DNA of 64,000 bases from Diphasiastrum complanatum (Eukaryota > Streptophyta > Lycopodiopsida > Lycopodiales > Lycopodiaceae), in NCBI GenBank assembly GCA_029204225.1, contig CM055097.1, positions 57,095,601 to 57,159,600 on the forward strand, written 5' to 3'. Below are positions 22,052-35,269 of this stretch, piece after piece. The notes below the pieces were generated by a model that saw only the letters and a list, made by a program, of their open reading frames with translations, did no database searches and had not been told where the DNA came from. Every line of letters begins with the position of its first letter. The stretch's first letter is position 1. The position numbers were made by a program, and so were the translations under genes.

Positions 22052-23480
22052 TTCCTCCCCCATAAAAACTTCCTTCTATGGGAAGAAACCTAAGTCTTAA
22101 ATCATCCTCCTTCTCCCAAGTGTCCTCATCATCTAACATACCTTTCCAACGAATCAGATGTTCAAAAATCGAACTATTTCTCAGTTGATGTCGTCGAGTA
22201 TCCATGATCCATTCTGGTTCATGGGGTACAAAGGCAGTCAAATCTTCCAATAGAACTAAATCATCTATAGGAATCAGGTCATCTTTCCCACCACGTTGTT
22301 CTTTTAAACGACTAACATGGAATACAGGATGAACCTTAGTTCCAACAGGGAGTTCTAGTCTATAAGCAGCCTTACCAATCTTGTTAAGCACTTTGAAAGG
22401 ACCGCTAAAATGTGGAGATAACTTCGGACATTTTCCCGTTCGAAGTGTCTTAGAGTCCTTAGGGATTCTAAGATACACCCTATCACCAATCTCGAGCTCT
22501 CGAGGAGCGTGACTTCGGTTGGCATAGAATTGGGCTCTATCTTGAGCCAATCTAATGCTTTCCCTAGCCACTTGCAACATTTCCTGCATATCATGCAATA
22601 AATCCACTACAGCTTGAACCTTGAGACCTTTGAGTCCAACGGAGATAGGGGAACGAGGCTGAAAGCCATACAAGAGCATAAAAGGACTAAAATCAGTGGT
22701 AGAATGCTTCATACTATTGTATCTGAACTCACCCATTGGGAGACACTTTTCCCAGTCTAATTGTTGCCTGGAAACATATGCACGAAGCATATCTTCCATC
22801 GACTAGCTGACACGTTCAATCTGACCATCGGTTTCTGGGTGATCAATAGACGATAGACTTAAACTAGTTTCCAGTCTTTCAAAGACCACCTACCAAAATT
22901 TGCCAGTGAACTTGGAATTACGATCACTAACAATATTGTTCGGCAAACCATACAACCTGAACAACTTTTCAACGAAAAGTTGAGCAAGTTCAGAAGCTTT
23001 GACGATAGCTTTTGTTGGAATAAACTGTGCCATTTTGGTTAGTCTGTCAACTACTACCCAAATAGCATCGTGACCCTTCCATGACTTGGGAAGTCCAACC
23101 ACAAAATCCATGGAAATACTTTCCCATTTCTTGTTGGGAATTTCAAATGGATGCAACAGATTAGTTGCTTTGAGTCTTTGCGCTTTATTTACTTGGCATT
23201 GTTCACACTTTTGAACGTATGCCTCGATGAGACCTTTCATTTTTGGCCAATGAAATTCTCTCTTAACAAGGTCAAGCATCCTTTGTATACCAGGGTGTCC
23301 CGAGCTGGGGCTAGCGTGGCACTCGTGCAGGATTTGGGCCCTAATGTCTGTGATATCTGGCACACAGACTTTTCCTCTACGGAAAAGCAAACCATTCCGA
23401 ATGGAATAATCATCAAGTATCTTAAGACCCTTTGCGAGATTTCTTGGAATCCTGCTTTCCAAGATTGTCTCTCCTTAAAG
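21948..23480 (-). pseudogene. Chromovirus integrase and chromodomain
   Basis: Reading on the minus strand, the integrase zinc module is complete ('HECHASPSSGHPG' then 'CEQCQ'). The core shows 'SMDFVVGLPK' and 'SDRNSKFTG', so the first two catalytic acids are visible. A stop (TAG at about 22894) follows 'GKFW'. The next frame, 22799 down to 21948, holds the catalytic Glu region remnant, the 'GDRVYLRIPK' and 'LSPHFSGPFKVLNKIGKAAY' integrase C-terminal motif, and a chromodomain ('RRHQLRNSSIFEHLIRWKG', 'DEDTWEKEDDL'). The chromodomain of such elements binds chromatin marks and guides integration. The last codons run into the LTR. Confidence 0.88.
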
Positions 23481-25503
23481 AGCTTCCTGCCAGGACATCT
23501 TGCCAAATATGACCGAAAAACTCATCGATCCGACAAAGATCTCGCAGAGAAAGATACAATTCAAATTGGAACTCAACAAAGCATAACTGATTAACTTCTC
23601 CAATCTGGCTCAAAGCATCAGCAACACAATTTGGCGTACCTTGACGGTACTTAATGTCGAATTCGAACTCTGGAATGAGTTCCGACCAGCGGGCCTAATG
23701 AAACCTAACGTCTGAGGCATCACAGATATACTTAAGAGATTCATGATCTGTCATTACCATGAGTTTGGATCCGTACAAATAATGTCTCCAAATCTTTAAC
23801 GCATGGATGACAGCAAAAAGTTCCTTCTCATAAGTAGAATATCTACTTTGAGCTGGGTCCAACTTCTTGCTCTCGAAAGCCACAGGTCTACCATCCTGAA
23901 CATTGTTTTAGTAATTTTGGGACAATTCCAAGTTCCATTCTTTTCTTTTCTGAGGTCTTATGCTCAAAATTAAGTTCAATTGCATAAACTTGACAATCAC
24001 CTATGCCTGAACTTAAGTTCGAGCATATGATCCTTTGCTCGAACTTAAGTTCAAGCACACAAGCATGTACTAGAGAGAATAGAGAGAAAAATTGATTTGT
24101 TCCAAAATCAAGAAATTCACCTCATCTTACTAAAACAGTGTTTTTGGTAAAGGACTGCGCCTATCGCATAGTCACTAGCATCTGTTTCCACTAAGAAAGA
24201 TCCGCTAGGGTCCACTATGTGTAAGATAGGGGCTGTAGACACCAACATCTTCAAAGCTTCAAAGCTTTGATTAAGTTCATCAGTCCAAACAACAAGAGGA
24301 CTGATCTTCGAACGCCTTCCGGCATTCTTCTTATTACCCTTTTTAGTTTTCCGTTTGGCTTTCTTCACTCCCTTAAGAAGATTCGTTAGAGGCAATGCAA
24401 CTAAGGCATAGTGTTTAATGAATTTGTGGAAAAATCATGTGAAGCCTAGAAAAGATTTTACTTCCCTAATGGTTTTCAGGATAGGCTAGTCACGAACTTT
24501 TTGGACCTTATCATAGTCGATCTCAAAACCTCGATTGGAAATGATTTGTCCCAAATACTTGAGTCGAGTTTGAAAGAACTCACATTTAGACTCCTTAGCA
24601 TAAAGCTTTGCCTGTCTTAGATTATCTAAGACTATACACAAATGTGCTTCGTGCTCTTCAAGAGTCTAACTGTAGATCAGGATGTCATCTAAAACTACCA
24701 CGAGAAACTTCCCCAGATATGGACGAAGAATATCATTCATCATCTGCTGAAAGGTTGTCGGGGCATTAGTTAGACCAAAGTGTAAAACTAAACATTCGTA
24801 ATGGCCATACCTAGTACAAAAGCCAGTTTTGGAACCATCCCCCTCGTGTATTCTAATTTGATGCTACCCTAACCTAAGGTCCAATTTGATGAAATATTTA
24901 GCACCATTCAATTGGTCCATTAAGTCGTTCATCCAAGGCAAGGAATAGTGGTCACTTAATTGTCATTTTATTAAGCTTTTTGTAATCGACACAAAGATGA
25001 ATACCACCGTCTTTCTTGCTGGTTAGCAAAACAGGAGCTCCCCAAGGGGATTTATTAGGCCGAATATGGCCTTTACATAATAACTCCTTAAGTTGACTAG
25101 CAACTTCATCTTCTTCCTTCGGGCTCATCCTGTAGGGAAAAAGCGATACAGGAGAGTTGTCGGGAAGGAGATCTATATGATGGTCTACACCCCGTGAGGG
25201 GGGAAGACCCTCAGGCAATCGCTCAGGAAATATATCATTATATTCCTCCCTAAGTCTCTTAAAGATTTTGCCCTCAGGCGAAGATTCTAAATTATCATCT
25301 GTAAAAGACAATGCTTTAGGGAAAGATGATACATCAACATTGACATTATGAGTATTAAAAGCATCTATGTAAGATTCATCTTTCAGATAACATAAATACA
25401 AAAGATACTCAGAATTTAAAATACATTGATTTGCTTCATGACCGGTTACAAAAGGTAGATTTGGCTCATCGTCTTTAAGAGAAACCCATGAGTCATTATG
25501 CAA
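23481..25503 (-). pseudogene. Chromovirus reverse transcriptase and RNase H
   Basis: The pre-RT and RT fingers are open at 25503-24952 ('[20 protein letters not shown]', '[19 protein letters not shown]'). The palm follows with several stops ('[13 protein letters not shown]', a VLDD version of the polymerase box, near 24700). The connection and RNase H then appear at 24395-24117 ('VVWTDELNQSFEALK', 'SGSFLVETDASDYAIGAVL'). The frame breaks at a 240-bp insertion (23901-24140) and resumes as 'VAFESKKLDPAQSRYSTYEK' and 'VMTDHESLKYI'. Catalytic acids survive, but the frame does not. Confidence 0.85.
23901..24140. mobile_element. MITE-like insertion inside the chromovirus RNase H
   Basis: This is 240 bp with inverted ends (CATTGTTTTAGTAA at the left, TTACTAAAACAGTG at the right). 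It separates 'AIGAVLYQK' from 'QDGRPVAFES', which are contiguous in related elements. A perfect 17-bp inverted repeat with a 10-base loop lies at 24009-24025 and 24036-24052. I could not find a clear target duplication, so the superfamily is open. Confidence 0.7.
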
Positions 25504-26900
25504 GAAAGAAATAGAATGAGATACATAATCTTTCTTTAAGGACTCATTTCTAGCAAAAAAACCACTCTTTTTCTAGAATTACATCCACCTTATCTAGATT
25601 CATGACATGAAAAGACAAACTATCTATATAGTCTTGAATCTTCACCGGCACGTGGGGGACAAAGTGGTCCAGACCTGTTGCTCTCCACCAACTGCCATCC
25701 TAACCACATACTTGTGGTCACTTGGTGCGGTTGCCAGCTGTAGCTTCTGCACCAACTTAGCATTAATAAAATCATGCGTAGAACTGTCGTCAAAAAGAAT
25801 TCTCACAGGTTGGCTGCCTACGAACCCACTCATATGAATGAGTTTGTGAGGTCCAAACACCGCAGTATTAAAACAACATTTCATACAAACTATTTCATCT
25901 TTAAAAGATACATCAATGCAAGAAATAGAAGAATTACCTAGTGCCTTAAAGGAGCGGTCACCCTTCTTCTACCAATTCAAGAAGTCCTTAGCAAGGTGCC
26001 CCTTCTCCATGTAGGAGAAGCACAACCTATTGCTTTTGGCCTTGTTGAGGGCACTTCTTTTTCTTCTCCGAAGGAGAAGCTTCGCGGACCATGTGCTCCT
26101 TGCCCTTTTTGAAAGAAGGACTGACAGAGCATTTGTCTTTGGCTTCGGGCTTTGGTTGCTCTTTGCGAATTATCGTGTGTGTATCATTGAAAATCCGAGT
26201 GAAACACACAGCATCCTCTAAGGATTGTGGCTGATTACGGCATACCTCCAACTGATATTCCTTGGGCAAGCCCAAAATGGAATGTAGCTTAAGGAGTACC
26301 ACGTCTATGCAGTTAAAAAACCACTTAGCAGCCTCTTGGAAGTCTTGCAAGTAGACGTCCAAGGGCTTCGTCCCCATTTGCAACGTGGCAAATCAATGAT
26401 AATACTCAAAATCATCTAGGACAAGCATAAAGGCAGCCTTAAAGGCTACCTGGAAGTCATCCCAAGTGGTTGGGACTGTAGTTCGGTCTTTAAGATCCTG
26501 AATACGCCTTACCGCGTAAAAACATGATGGGCGCCGTCGAAATACGCGAGCTATCTGGTAGATCGTGCATGGAAAAATGCGAAGTCCATAGATCTAACCA
26601 AGCTAACACCACATCTTGGTGTCTGTCCTTCTTGTCTCCGATAAAAAATTTCGGAGTAAACATTGGCTTTAGGAGAGCTTGTCGAGACTGGGACATAGCC
26701 CAAATCTCGGCCTCCGCCCATTCATGTTTTGAATGCATGTCCACAATTTGTTGCTGTAATAAATTTTTATGGTGCGCGTCATGTTCTCCATATCAATCCT
26801 GACAAGACTTGGAGCTCTAGTCTCATCCATAGGGGTGTCCATGGGTAAAGGAGTAACTGGCGTAAAATGGAGAGCTATGGCGTAAAAACTGCAAAAAGGA
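25504..26900 (-). pseudogene. Chromovirus gag, zinc knuckle and protease remnant
   Basis: Gag pieces lie at 26744-26490 and 26383-26027 ('MQMGTKPLDVYLQDFQEAAK'). A zinc knuckle at about 26020-25965 reads 'CFSYMEKGHLAKDF', where two of the three Cys are lost. The protease at 25884-25642 has 'ILFDDSSTHDFI', where the active-site Asp-Ser-Gly should stand, so it is inactive by sequence. The start is probably near 26830 on the minus strand, but stops prevent a firm call. Confidence 0.75.
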
Positions 26901-27043
26901 AAAAGCTAGAGCATAGGGCCTCAAGAAATACCCAACTTGAGAACTAGCAACTAGAGAGCAAAAGAACTCTACAACAACTTGGGAGAATGAGGGAAAGGAA
27001 GTGAACGTACCTCCTTTAGCCCCTCCCCAAAGCTCCTCTCCAT

Positions 27044-27060
27044 CGACGGCTCTGATACTA
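27044..27060 (-). other. Primer-binding site of the chromovirus (one base altered)
   Basis: The minus strand reads TAGTATCAGAGCCGTCG, two bases inside the 5' LTR. The unit C copy has TGGTATCAGAGCCGTCG, the tRNA-iMet-complementary form. Confidence 0.85.
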
Positions 27061-27062
27061 GC

Positions 27063-27508
27063 TGTTACAACTCCCTAGGATCATCGACTGCCTTGAAGGT
27101 TCCGCACACCCCATACCAATGACGACACACCATAACCGCCCAACCATAGGGTCACAACCGAACCACCCCCATGCCCTGGAGCAATCAACATAGTCATGCC
27201 CGGTCAAGCCTCCTATGATAAATGGCGTCCCATACCACCAGCCATCGCACTCGGCTCTCCCTAGCACACATCTCCTAGCCTGGAGATACATCCTGGCTAA
27301 TGCACGTGCTCTCCATCCATCAACTCTTGGGTAGACTGAGTGAATGGAAAGAGGGAAACCCCACCACTATATAGGCATAGCACAGTGGGGCGACATGTGA
27401 CCACCTAGGATGGTGACGTGTGGCAGCTAAACATGTCGATAACTCCAGTCCTGCATCATGCCCCTTGCGAGGCCGTCAGTGAAGGGCGTACCGTTATGGT
27501 ACATAACA
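27063..27508 (-). repeat. 5' LTR of the chromovirus
   Basis: It is 446 bp long and followed on the plus strand by the target duplication TTGAG (27509-27513). Confidence 0.92.
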
Positions 27509-27712
27509 TTGAGGATGAGCTCATGGCAGATGTAGAAGGGCAAAAGATAGAGGAACTATTGGTGTTGGAGGTGAATAAGGTTCTGCTAATTGCAGAGCTA
27601 GAGAGGATGGCGTTTGGTGTTGTTACGGTCACTAGGACTTGGTGTTTCAGCAAAGTTGGGAGTGTTGAGAAGGCTTTAAATTGGATGTTAGACTCTGAGG
27701 ATCATCTTGAAT
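27509..27712 (+). pseudogene. UBA-domain gene fragment (unit B)
   Basis: The frame reads 'LLIAELERMAFGVVTVTRTW' and 'SVEKALNWMLDSEDH'. This is a ubiquitin-associated (UBA) three-helix fold, in which the usual Met-Gly-Phe loop has become Met-Ala-Phe and the 'A-x-R-A-L' helix is degraded. It is paralogous to 62300-62938 (minus), where more of the gene survives. It is cut upstream by the chromovirus LTR and downstream by a deletion at about 27706 that joins it to an LTR fragment. Confidence 0.7.
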
Positions 27713-27945
27713 TTTTTCTCTTAAGCAGTATCTTGTTGTATAAGACAACACGTTGGAATTACTCAGACTACAGCAATTTTAAAGCTCTATCTCCTGTGCT
27801 TCTTGGAATGATCAGAGGGAGATTGAGAGAGCTTGTATATCGTGTCTGTATCCTTTGGCTGTTTTCTTTATGTTTGATGACTACCAACAGACTGTCTTGT
27901 CTGCATAGATTGAATCTGTTTGTGAGCGCTAGTCTGATATCAACA
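27706..27945 (+). repeat. Fragment of a copia LTR (unit B)
   Basis: It is colinear with the 3' part of the LTR at 61894-62295 (reverse) and ends at the same 'CAACA'. The 5' part of the LTR is missing here. The join with the UBA fragment shows the shared bases 'TCTTGAA'. Confidence 0.75.
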
Positions 27946-27985
27946 AGTAGACAAATTAAAGCTTCAATATGGGAAGTAATGACAG

Positions 27986-28355
27986 CATAGTTGCATATAA
28001 TACGTATTTTATAATAAAATACCATATAATTGACGTATTATATTAATATGTGTAATACAACGTATTATACCACTTTGATTACAATATTTTGATTTTCAAT
28101 AGTTTTATTCAAGAATAAAAATGAAAATATTTTATCTTAGTGTTCATCCCTTCAAACGTAAACATATGAACAAAATTCTGAAGAACATTATAGATCGCAC
28201 ATGAAATATTTGATAAAAACTTGTCAATTGTCAAAAGGTGAAGGTAGGACTATTTATTATTTTGAACTAGCCCTACGTATATTTCAGCCAAAAACGTATA
28301 ATATACGTATTTCATGGCACCATATTATACGCTTGTATTATACGATGCAACTATG
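27986..28355. mobile_element. MITE-like element with CATAGTTGCAT ends
   Basis: This is a 370-bp AT-rich segment. It begins CATAGTTGCATATAATACG and ends with the near-inverse GTATTATACGATGCAACTATG. Words such as ACGTATTATA recur inside in both orientations. It sits exactly at the break where unit B loses the body of the small gene. Flanking octamers do not match, so either the target duplication is gone or a deletion occurred at the element. Confidence 0.7.
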
Positions 28356-28388
28356 GATAAAGGTACCTTTTGCTTGGTCTTGTGCCAT
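28356..28388 (-). pseudogene. First codons of the small gene (unit B), truncated
   Basis: The ATG at 28388-28386 reads 'MAQDQAKGTFI' and then runs into the MITE-like element. Compared with units A and C it lacks four bases after the fifth codon, so it was already shifted. Its 5' leader (28389-28560) is well conserved with the other copies. Confidence 0.8.
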
Positions 28389-28885
28389 GCTTGAAATTAA
28401 AGCTGAATGGGTTTGAGGGATGAGCTTGAAGCGAGAGTAGTAGCAGTACCGACAACTCCTGAGAGACCAGCGAGTACTGAGTAAGTGAGTGAGAGAGTTG
28501 TCACTCCTGAGATGAGACGAGTGAGTGAATGAGTGAGTGAGATCAGGCTATAAACCGCAAGAAAGTAGCTCCTACAAGAAGAAGAATAAGCTTTTGAGAA
28601 AGATGCTGCATGATGGATAAAGAAGAATAAATTTCAATTAAAATATGTTTTTAAAATTAGATGCTACACGATTCACGAAGAAGCCATAAACTTTATTTAG
28701 GAAGATATACTTTTGGAAAAAATTAGATGCCACACTAACCAGAATAAACTTTAAACTTTATTAAGTAAGATATACACTCTTGGAAGAAAGTAGATGCTAG
28801 ATGAAAATCACAGGCGTTAACTGGCAGAGCTTAAAATGCTCTTCCACTCTGCCACACACTCTCTAGTCATATTCCTAATGGTGAA

Positions 28886-30175
<1,290 letters not shown>

Positions 30176-30600
30176 AAAATCAAAGTTTTGATGTTCTACG
30201 AGTAAATTTTTCGAGAGTTTCACGAGTTTATTTTCTCCACGATTGAACAAAAAAGTAGCATATGGTGTGCTACTCTTTTCATGCCACTACATGATTTTTT
30301 ATGAAGAAGAATCGTGGATTGGTAGATAGTTAGAAATTTGACTATTTATCAAATCTTAAATACTTCTATCACAAGATACTTTGCAACTCTTTAAATACAG
30401 ATTTATTTTTATTATGAAAAAATGTTCATGAAGCTATAAAAGCTAGCATGTTGGCATGTTGGTCTACAAAAGAATGTAACTATTTTATAAAACTGATAGA
30501 TAAAATGGATTCTTTTTTGAAAGACATCGACTACCACACCGATGTGCTATCAAATTGGATCCACAAAAGAAAGCTTGATTTTTTATTTTTTAAATTAAAA
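30176..30600. repeat. Unit B spacer shared with unit C
   Basis: It is colinear with the reverse of about 58480-58890. It is AT-rich and non-coding. Confidence 0.75.
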
Positions 30601-30985
30601 AAACTATAAAATAATTTTTCTTCTCCTTGTGCATGCATCTTCTTGAAACACTTGGATGCAAAGGACCCCTTCTTAGATTTATCCTTCTTACCCTTCTTTG
30701 AGCTTGATTGGCGTTCTTCATCCTTTGATGGATCACCTCCTTGTTGCTTGTTGATTTTTTTTCCTTTTCACTTGCCTTTGATGGAGAAGTTTGCCTGCTC
30801 ATCACCCTTGTGCAAGGAAAATGAATCCATCCTAGCTCTGGCATGTTGGATCGTACTCTTCTGGGCTATGAGAATACTTTGGAGCTTCTCAATGGATGGA
30901 AGGAATTCTTGATAGCAAAACTTAAACAAGATTGGAGTACTCATCTCCCAATCCATTCAAGATGACATGGAGAATCTCACTCCCT
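30601..30985 (-). pseudogene. Copia gag fragment (unit B)
   Basis: The minus strand reads 'PSIEKLQSILIAQKSTIQHA' and 'MDSFSLHKGDEQANFSIKGK', followed by a basic Lys/Ser-rich stretch with frameshifts. It is colinear with 58088-58450 on the other strand. Confidence 0.7.
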
Positions 30986-31087
30986 CCCCAACAATGGTGT
31001 CAAAATTGCAGCGGGTTTATTTCCTAGCCTATCCTCAACCCAAGATCCAAGCAATTTAGCATCAAGGAGATGAAGTTAGTTGTCACT
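30986..31087 (-). repeat. End of an LTR plus primer-binding region (unit B)
   Basis: The minus strand carries the same LTR end and 'TTTTGACACCATTGTTGGGG' region as 57270-57380. A deletion relative to unit C joins it directly to the gag fragment. Similarity with unit C stops at about 31087. Confidence 0.7.
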
Positions 31088-34000
31088 AAGATAGTTGTGT
31101 TTTGGATAGATCGTCACTTGTATCATATTTTTTTTAGTCTTAGACGTTTTGGAAAAAAAAAAATAGTTGTTCAGAATTCACTAGTTAGAACTACTTCTGG
31201 GTATATTACATCTCCTCGATGTTCAAAGTTTTTCTTGATCAACTTAGAAATAGACGTCTTTGATTACTTCTATAGTCTTTTGAAAAAAAAAAATTTTGTT
31301 CAAATAATGGAGTTGTTCTAGAAATCGAGTAGGATTAGAAATGTTCAATCAGTCCCAATCTTTGAAGAAAAAAAAAAACCGGAAATTTTCTGACCAAACA
31401 ACTTCTAGGGAGTTGTCTTATGCAAATAGGAAGTTGGGATGTCAAAGTCACTAGAAGAGCAACTTCAAACACTCTTTTAATATGTACACTCCAGATGAGG
31501 TCTATCAAATGCATTCACGACCATCGATACTTTAGACACTATTATGAGGAAATGCATTCATGCTTTTAAAACATACACTCTTGAATTGCATATGCATGCC
31601 ACCTTATGCACGGGTCTGACAGTGGGCATTTTTCTAAAATTGTTGGGAGTGGGTGCATAAAGCCAATTAGGATCACTGGTGGGTTGGATTGCAGAAATTT
31701 CAAAGAACAAATCAAATCTAAAAGCTGAAAGATCGTGAAGTAGATATTGAAAGAACCACTTGGAAATTGTTGCCGAGTGTCCAAGTAAAAGCTTATTGAA
31801 AGCATAAGACCAGAGACTCTGGATCCTTGGTGTGGGGCCCACACACCCCAGTGGATATCGCCATGTTAGGCGATTTTTTGTCATAATAAAATCGGACTTG
31901 AACTATGACCATTTTTAAATTTTTATGATAAAATCGGGTTAAAATGGCCGATTATTGTAAGTTATTGTATGTACTGTATTTATAATTTGGGCATATGGCC
32001 TACTCAATAATGCCCAAAGTAGAATTTTTAAATTTATGTGACCACTTTTCCAGTAAATTATAAGCATGTAAACAACACTTTCAATGTACTTATGACATTC
32101 AATTGATAAAATACCACAGTACGTTTTGATTCCACTTGCCGACTAGGGAAATCTCAATCACGAGGCATAGCATCAATAGCAGCATCGCTATCGAAAACTT
32201 CAAATACATTGACAATGGAAATAAAACCAGCAATATGAGTAGAACCATCAACAAGGTGTTTCAGGCAGGTTATTTTCTACAAAATGGTCACCAACACAGT
32301 ACACACAGAGGAAATTTGGACAGTGACAGTCAAAAATTTCATCTCCATCAATAACATCGAGTTTTGAGGTTCTACCTAGACATCAGGCAAAATCCCAGTA
32401 TGCACATATTATATCACTAAGAGTGGATGCAGTTGGCATGTGTAATCCATTGGTATTGAAAGTGAACTCTTTGAGATCAACACACTTCAATGTCGACACT
32501 GCCATGCATAAAAGGATGATTACATATTTTCCAACTAAGGCCCTGTGTGTAAATAAGCACTTAGAGATAATAGATGCATAGGTAATTGATTTTGTGTAAT
32601 GAAAATTGCAATTTATAACTTATATTTAAATTGAAACTGACGTTTACAATTTTGGTTATCAATCTTCCAAGCAAGTTGACGCTTTTTGTTGTGGCTAGTA
32701 TGTTATAAAAAATGTAAAATGCCTTATGGAGTGGTATATTACTCAAGGTGAAAGTGTCGATATACACAAGGTAATTTGAATTTGGATGCTTAATGATTTT
32801 ATTTGAATTTGTCATTCATTTGAATTATTTTTCAATTTTCTATTCGACTAACTTATGTATTGATGATTTGCAAATCATCTGTTCGGAATTCACGCAAAAT
32901 GAAATATTTGAATTTCGACAAGATATGATTAAGATTTTCATGAGTAATGCAACATTGGTCAAATTGGAGCACAAAGTTGAGGACCTTAAACTGAAATGTT
33001 GAAAGGCCAATATCAATATATATGATAAAAAATTGTACTTGTAAAAATCTACATTCAATGTATATAAATGATGGCCTTTCTTGGTCTTTCGATATTTGAA
33101 CTCTTGTTGTTATTTCGATTTTTTTTTCTGTCAAATGTAATTGTATCTTGTACATCTTCAATTACATTTTTCTTGAACCTACACATCAAAACAATGTAAT
33201 TACATTTTCTAATGGATAATGTGAGCTTACACAATGTCAAATATTTACAAAAGCTAAGAAGCTACATTTGATAAGTAGAGTTAAGCTTGCCAATATTTTA
33301 GAGATTTTTATTTATCCAAGCTTTATTTTGTTTTGACAATTTCTATGCTTGACATTAAATCTCTACGTGGTATATGGTCCTTTTGTCTTGCTCTAGCCTG
33401 AACATTGTAAATATTCTATCAATAAATCATTGTTATTAAATAGTAGAGTAGTCAATTACATAGTAGACTATTTAAGTACAAATACATACCATTTGTCCAT
33501 GTATTCAAAATAGTATAGTTTTCATGAAATTTGTAAAATCATAGGATCTAAATTTTGATCGTATGTAGACTTGTTCATGATGGATCATCTTAAAGTTTTG
33601 ATCTAATGCTCAAAACCAAAACATACATCTATTACATAAAACAAATTTTCACACATTTTTAAATTTTATTTTTAACTTATTATTCTCATATTATGTCAAC
33701 ACAATTTCCTATTGAGTGGATAATTGAAAGTATTTCTCCTAGGAAGATTCTATTTCAAAAATCACCATATAACAAATAAAAGTACATTTTTGCATAAAAT
33801 TATTTTTCTAAGGGCGTGCTTTTTGACTGATTTTAAAAACTTGAGAATGCACATACCATGTTTTCAAAAAAAAATAAGTAAGAAACTATACAATTATGTC
33901 CATTGCAAATTTGCTATTTTCAAAAAACCCCACAATAAAAAAACTGAACATAAAATGCATATAGATATTGGACTTTCCATTGAGAGTTTGTTATATGTAT

Positions 34001-34464
34001 TTGTATAACGCATTAAAACCATTAATATTTTGATTGTCATCTAAATATTTCAAGAATGCACTCTGCCAAGAAAAAGATATCTCAATACTTTATAATGATG
34101 TTTTTGTCTTTACTTCAATTCTTATCAAATATTAAATTTTGATTGCGTAATACAATATCCACATTCTATGTAATATCCAACAATTAACATTAGTAAATTC
34201 AATGTATCCAAACAAAAGTTTGCATCACAAATTAATTTATCTAAACTCACAATGATAGTGCTTAAAACTGAAATATTTATAACTTTAAGTATAACTCCAT
34301 GAAGCATAATATCCCACGTACATCTTTGTGAATCTCACAAAACTTAAGCTTGATTTGAAAAAAAGGCACTTGCTAGTAAAATAGAAGTATGCATATAAAT
34401 CAAAGGTGCCTAACAATAACATATATGTCTACCAAACAATCAATATAACCTTAAAAGTATCAAG
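31088..34464. other. AT-rich intergenic DNA
   Basis: No supported gene, LTR or tandem array was found. Open frames (for example 31558-31884 minus and 32793-33002) carry no recognisable motif. Confidence 0.6.
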
Positions 34465-34603
34465 CAATATCCAACAACATATCAGGTAATGCCTTCTCGG
34501 CTAATTGTGAGGCTTGTCCCTCTTCAAGGACATCACTAGCCCTCTCATTGTAATCTTGAGGAGGATCAAGAATATCATCTCTCAAACTAACTAGCTCCCC
34601 TTT
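34465..34603 (-). pseudogene. DNA-methylase-like gene remnant, C-terminal part
   Basis: If the copia element (34604-40464) and one copy of its 5-bp target duplication are removed, the minus-strand frame ending '...VPPLLYEKG' at about 40470 continues here without a stop as 'ELVSLRDDILDPPQDYNERA'. It stops at a TGA near 34465. The element therefore landed in an open frame. See the entry at 40465-41060 for the recognisable part. Confidence 0.55.
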
Positions 34604-35256
34604 TGTGAAAAATTGTCAACTAGTAGTATTTTCCTAACTTGAGATTTTGTAGGCCTATGGCCAAATAAAAGTTAGAGATAGGTTCATACATGTATGTAGA
34701 GGCCCAAAGTATGTGTACACTACTTTTGAGGTCACATTAATTAGAGGAGGTCGAGTGTGGAGCTCTTCTATTGGCTCATAATTTGGTGCATTCCTATTTG
34801 ACCAAATTTCTAGGTATATGGGTGAATCCTATTGGACCCCAATTTTAGCCTATCATAAGACAAGTGGCCAAGAGGCACTATGGCTGCTATAAATAGCCAT
34901 CTCCACGAGTATGTACACATCTCATTTTCATTCTATTGAATGAATGTTATGCTCTTTGAAGGTCCATCTTCTTCTCTCTCACTTTTTTGTTCATATCTTG
35001 CATTCTAGCCACTAGAATTGTGATTTCTTTGTTGCTATGGCTTCACACGTGTGAAATGCAGGTTGTAGGCTCTGAAGTACGGACAGGGACAGCAAGTTTC
35101 TGTTTGTGGAAGCTTATGATCAGATTTTGATGTTTAGTTGATGTTTAGTATGCTTAACATCACAATTTCTATCATTTTTTCAATCTAGATGTGCATAACT
35201 TCCATGGCCAAGATCTTTATGAAACTTTAGCATCTTTTGGATCTGAGTTTTTCACA
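34604..35256 (+). repeat. 5' LTR of the intact copia element
   Basis: It runs TGTGAAAAATTG to TTTTTCACA. A TATA-box-like CTATAAATAG at about 34887 marks the probable start of transcription of the element. Confidence 0.95.
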
Positions 35257-35269
35257 TGGTATCAGAGCA
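35257..35269 (+). other. tRNA-iMet primer-binding site
   Basis: TGGTATCAGAGCA abuts the 5' LTR with no spacer. Confidence 0.92.

Larger units (their letters stand above)
21589..27508 (-). mobile_element. Ty3/gypsy chromovirus, full length but decayed
   Basis: The LTRs are 21589-22051 and 27063-27508, with a perfect 5-bp target duplication TTGAG (21584-21588, 27509-27513). On the minus strand the PBS follows the 5' LTR (TAGTATCAGAGCCGTCG, 27060-27044), and a G-rich tract precedes the 3' LTR (about 22052-22066). Minus-strand domain order is gag, zinc knuckle, protease, RT, RNase H, integrase, chromodomain, which defines a chromovirus. Many stops, a mutated PBS base and a 240-bp MITE-like insertion (23901-24140) show it is dead. 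A second copy in the same target site begins at 62941. Confidence 0.95.

Noticed and set aside
31558-31884. Two overlapping minus-strand frames of about 100 codons in the AT-rich spacer
   Set aside because: No recognisable domain, no paralogue in the window, and no supporting signals.
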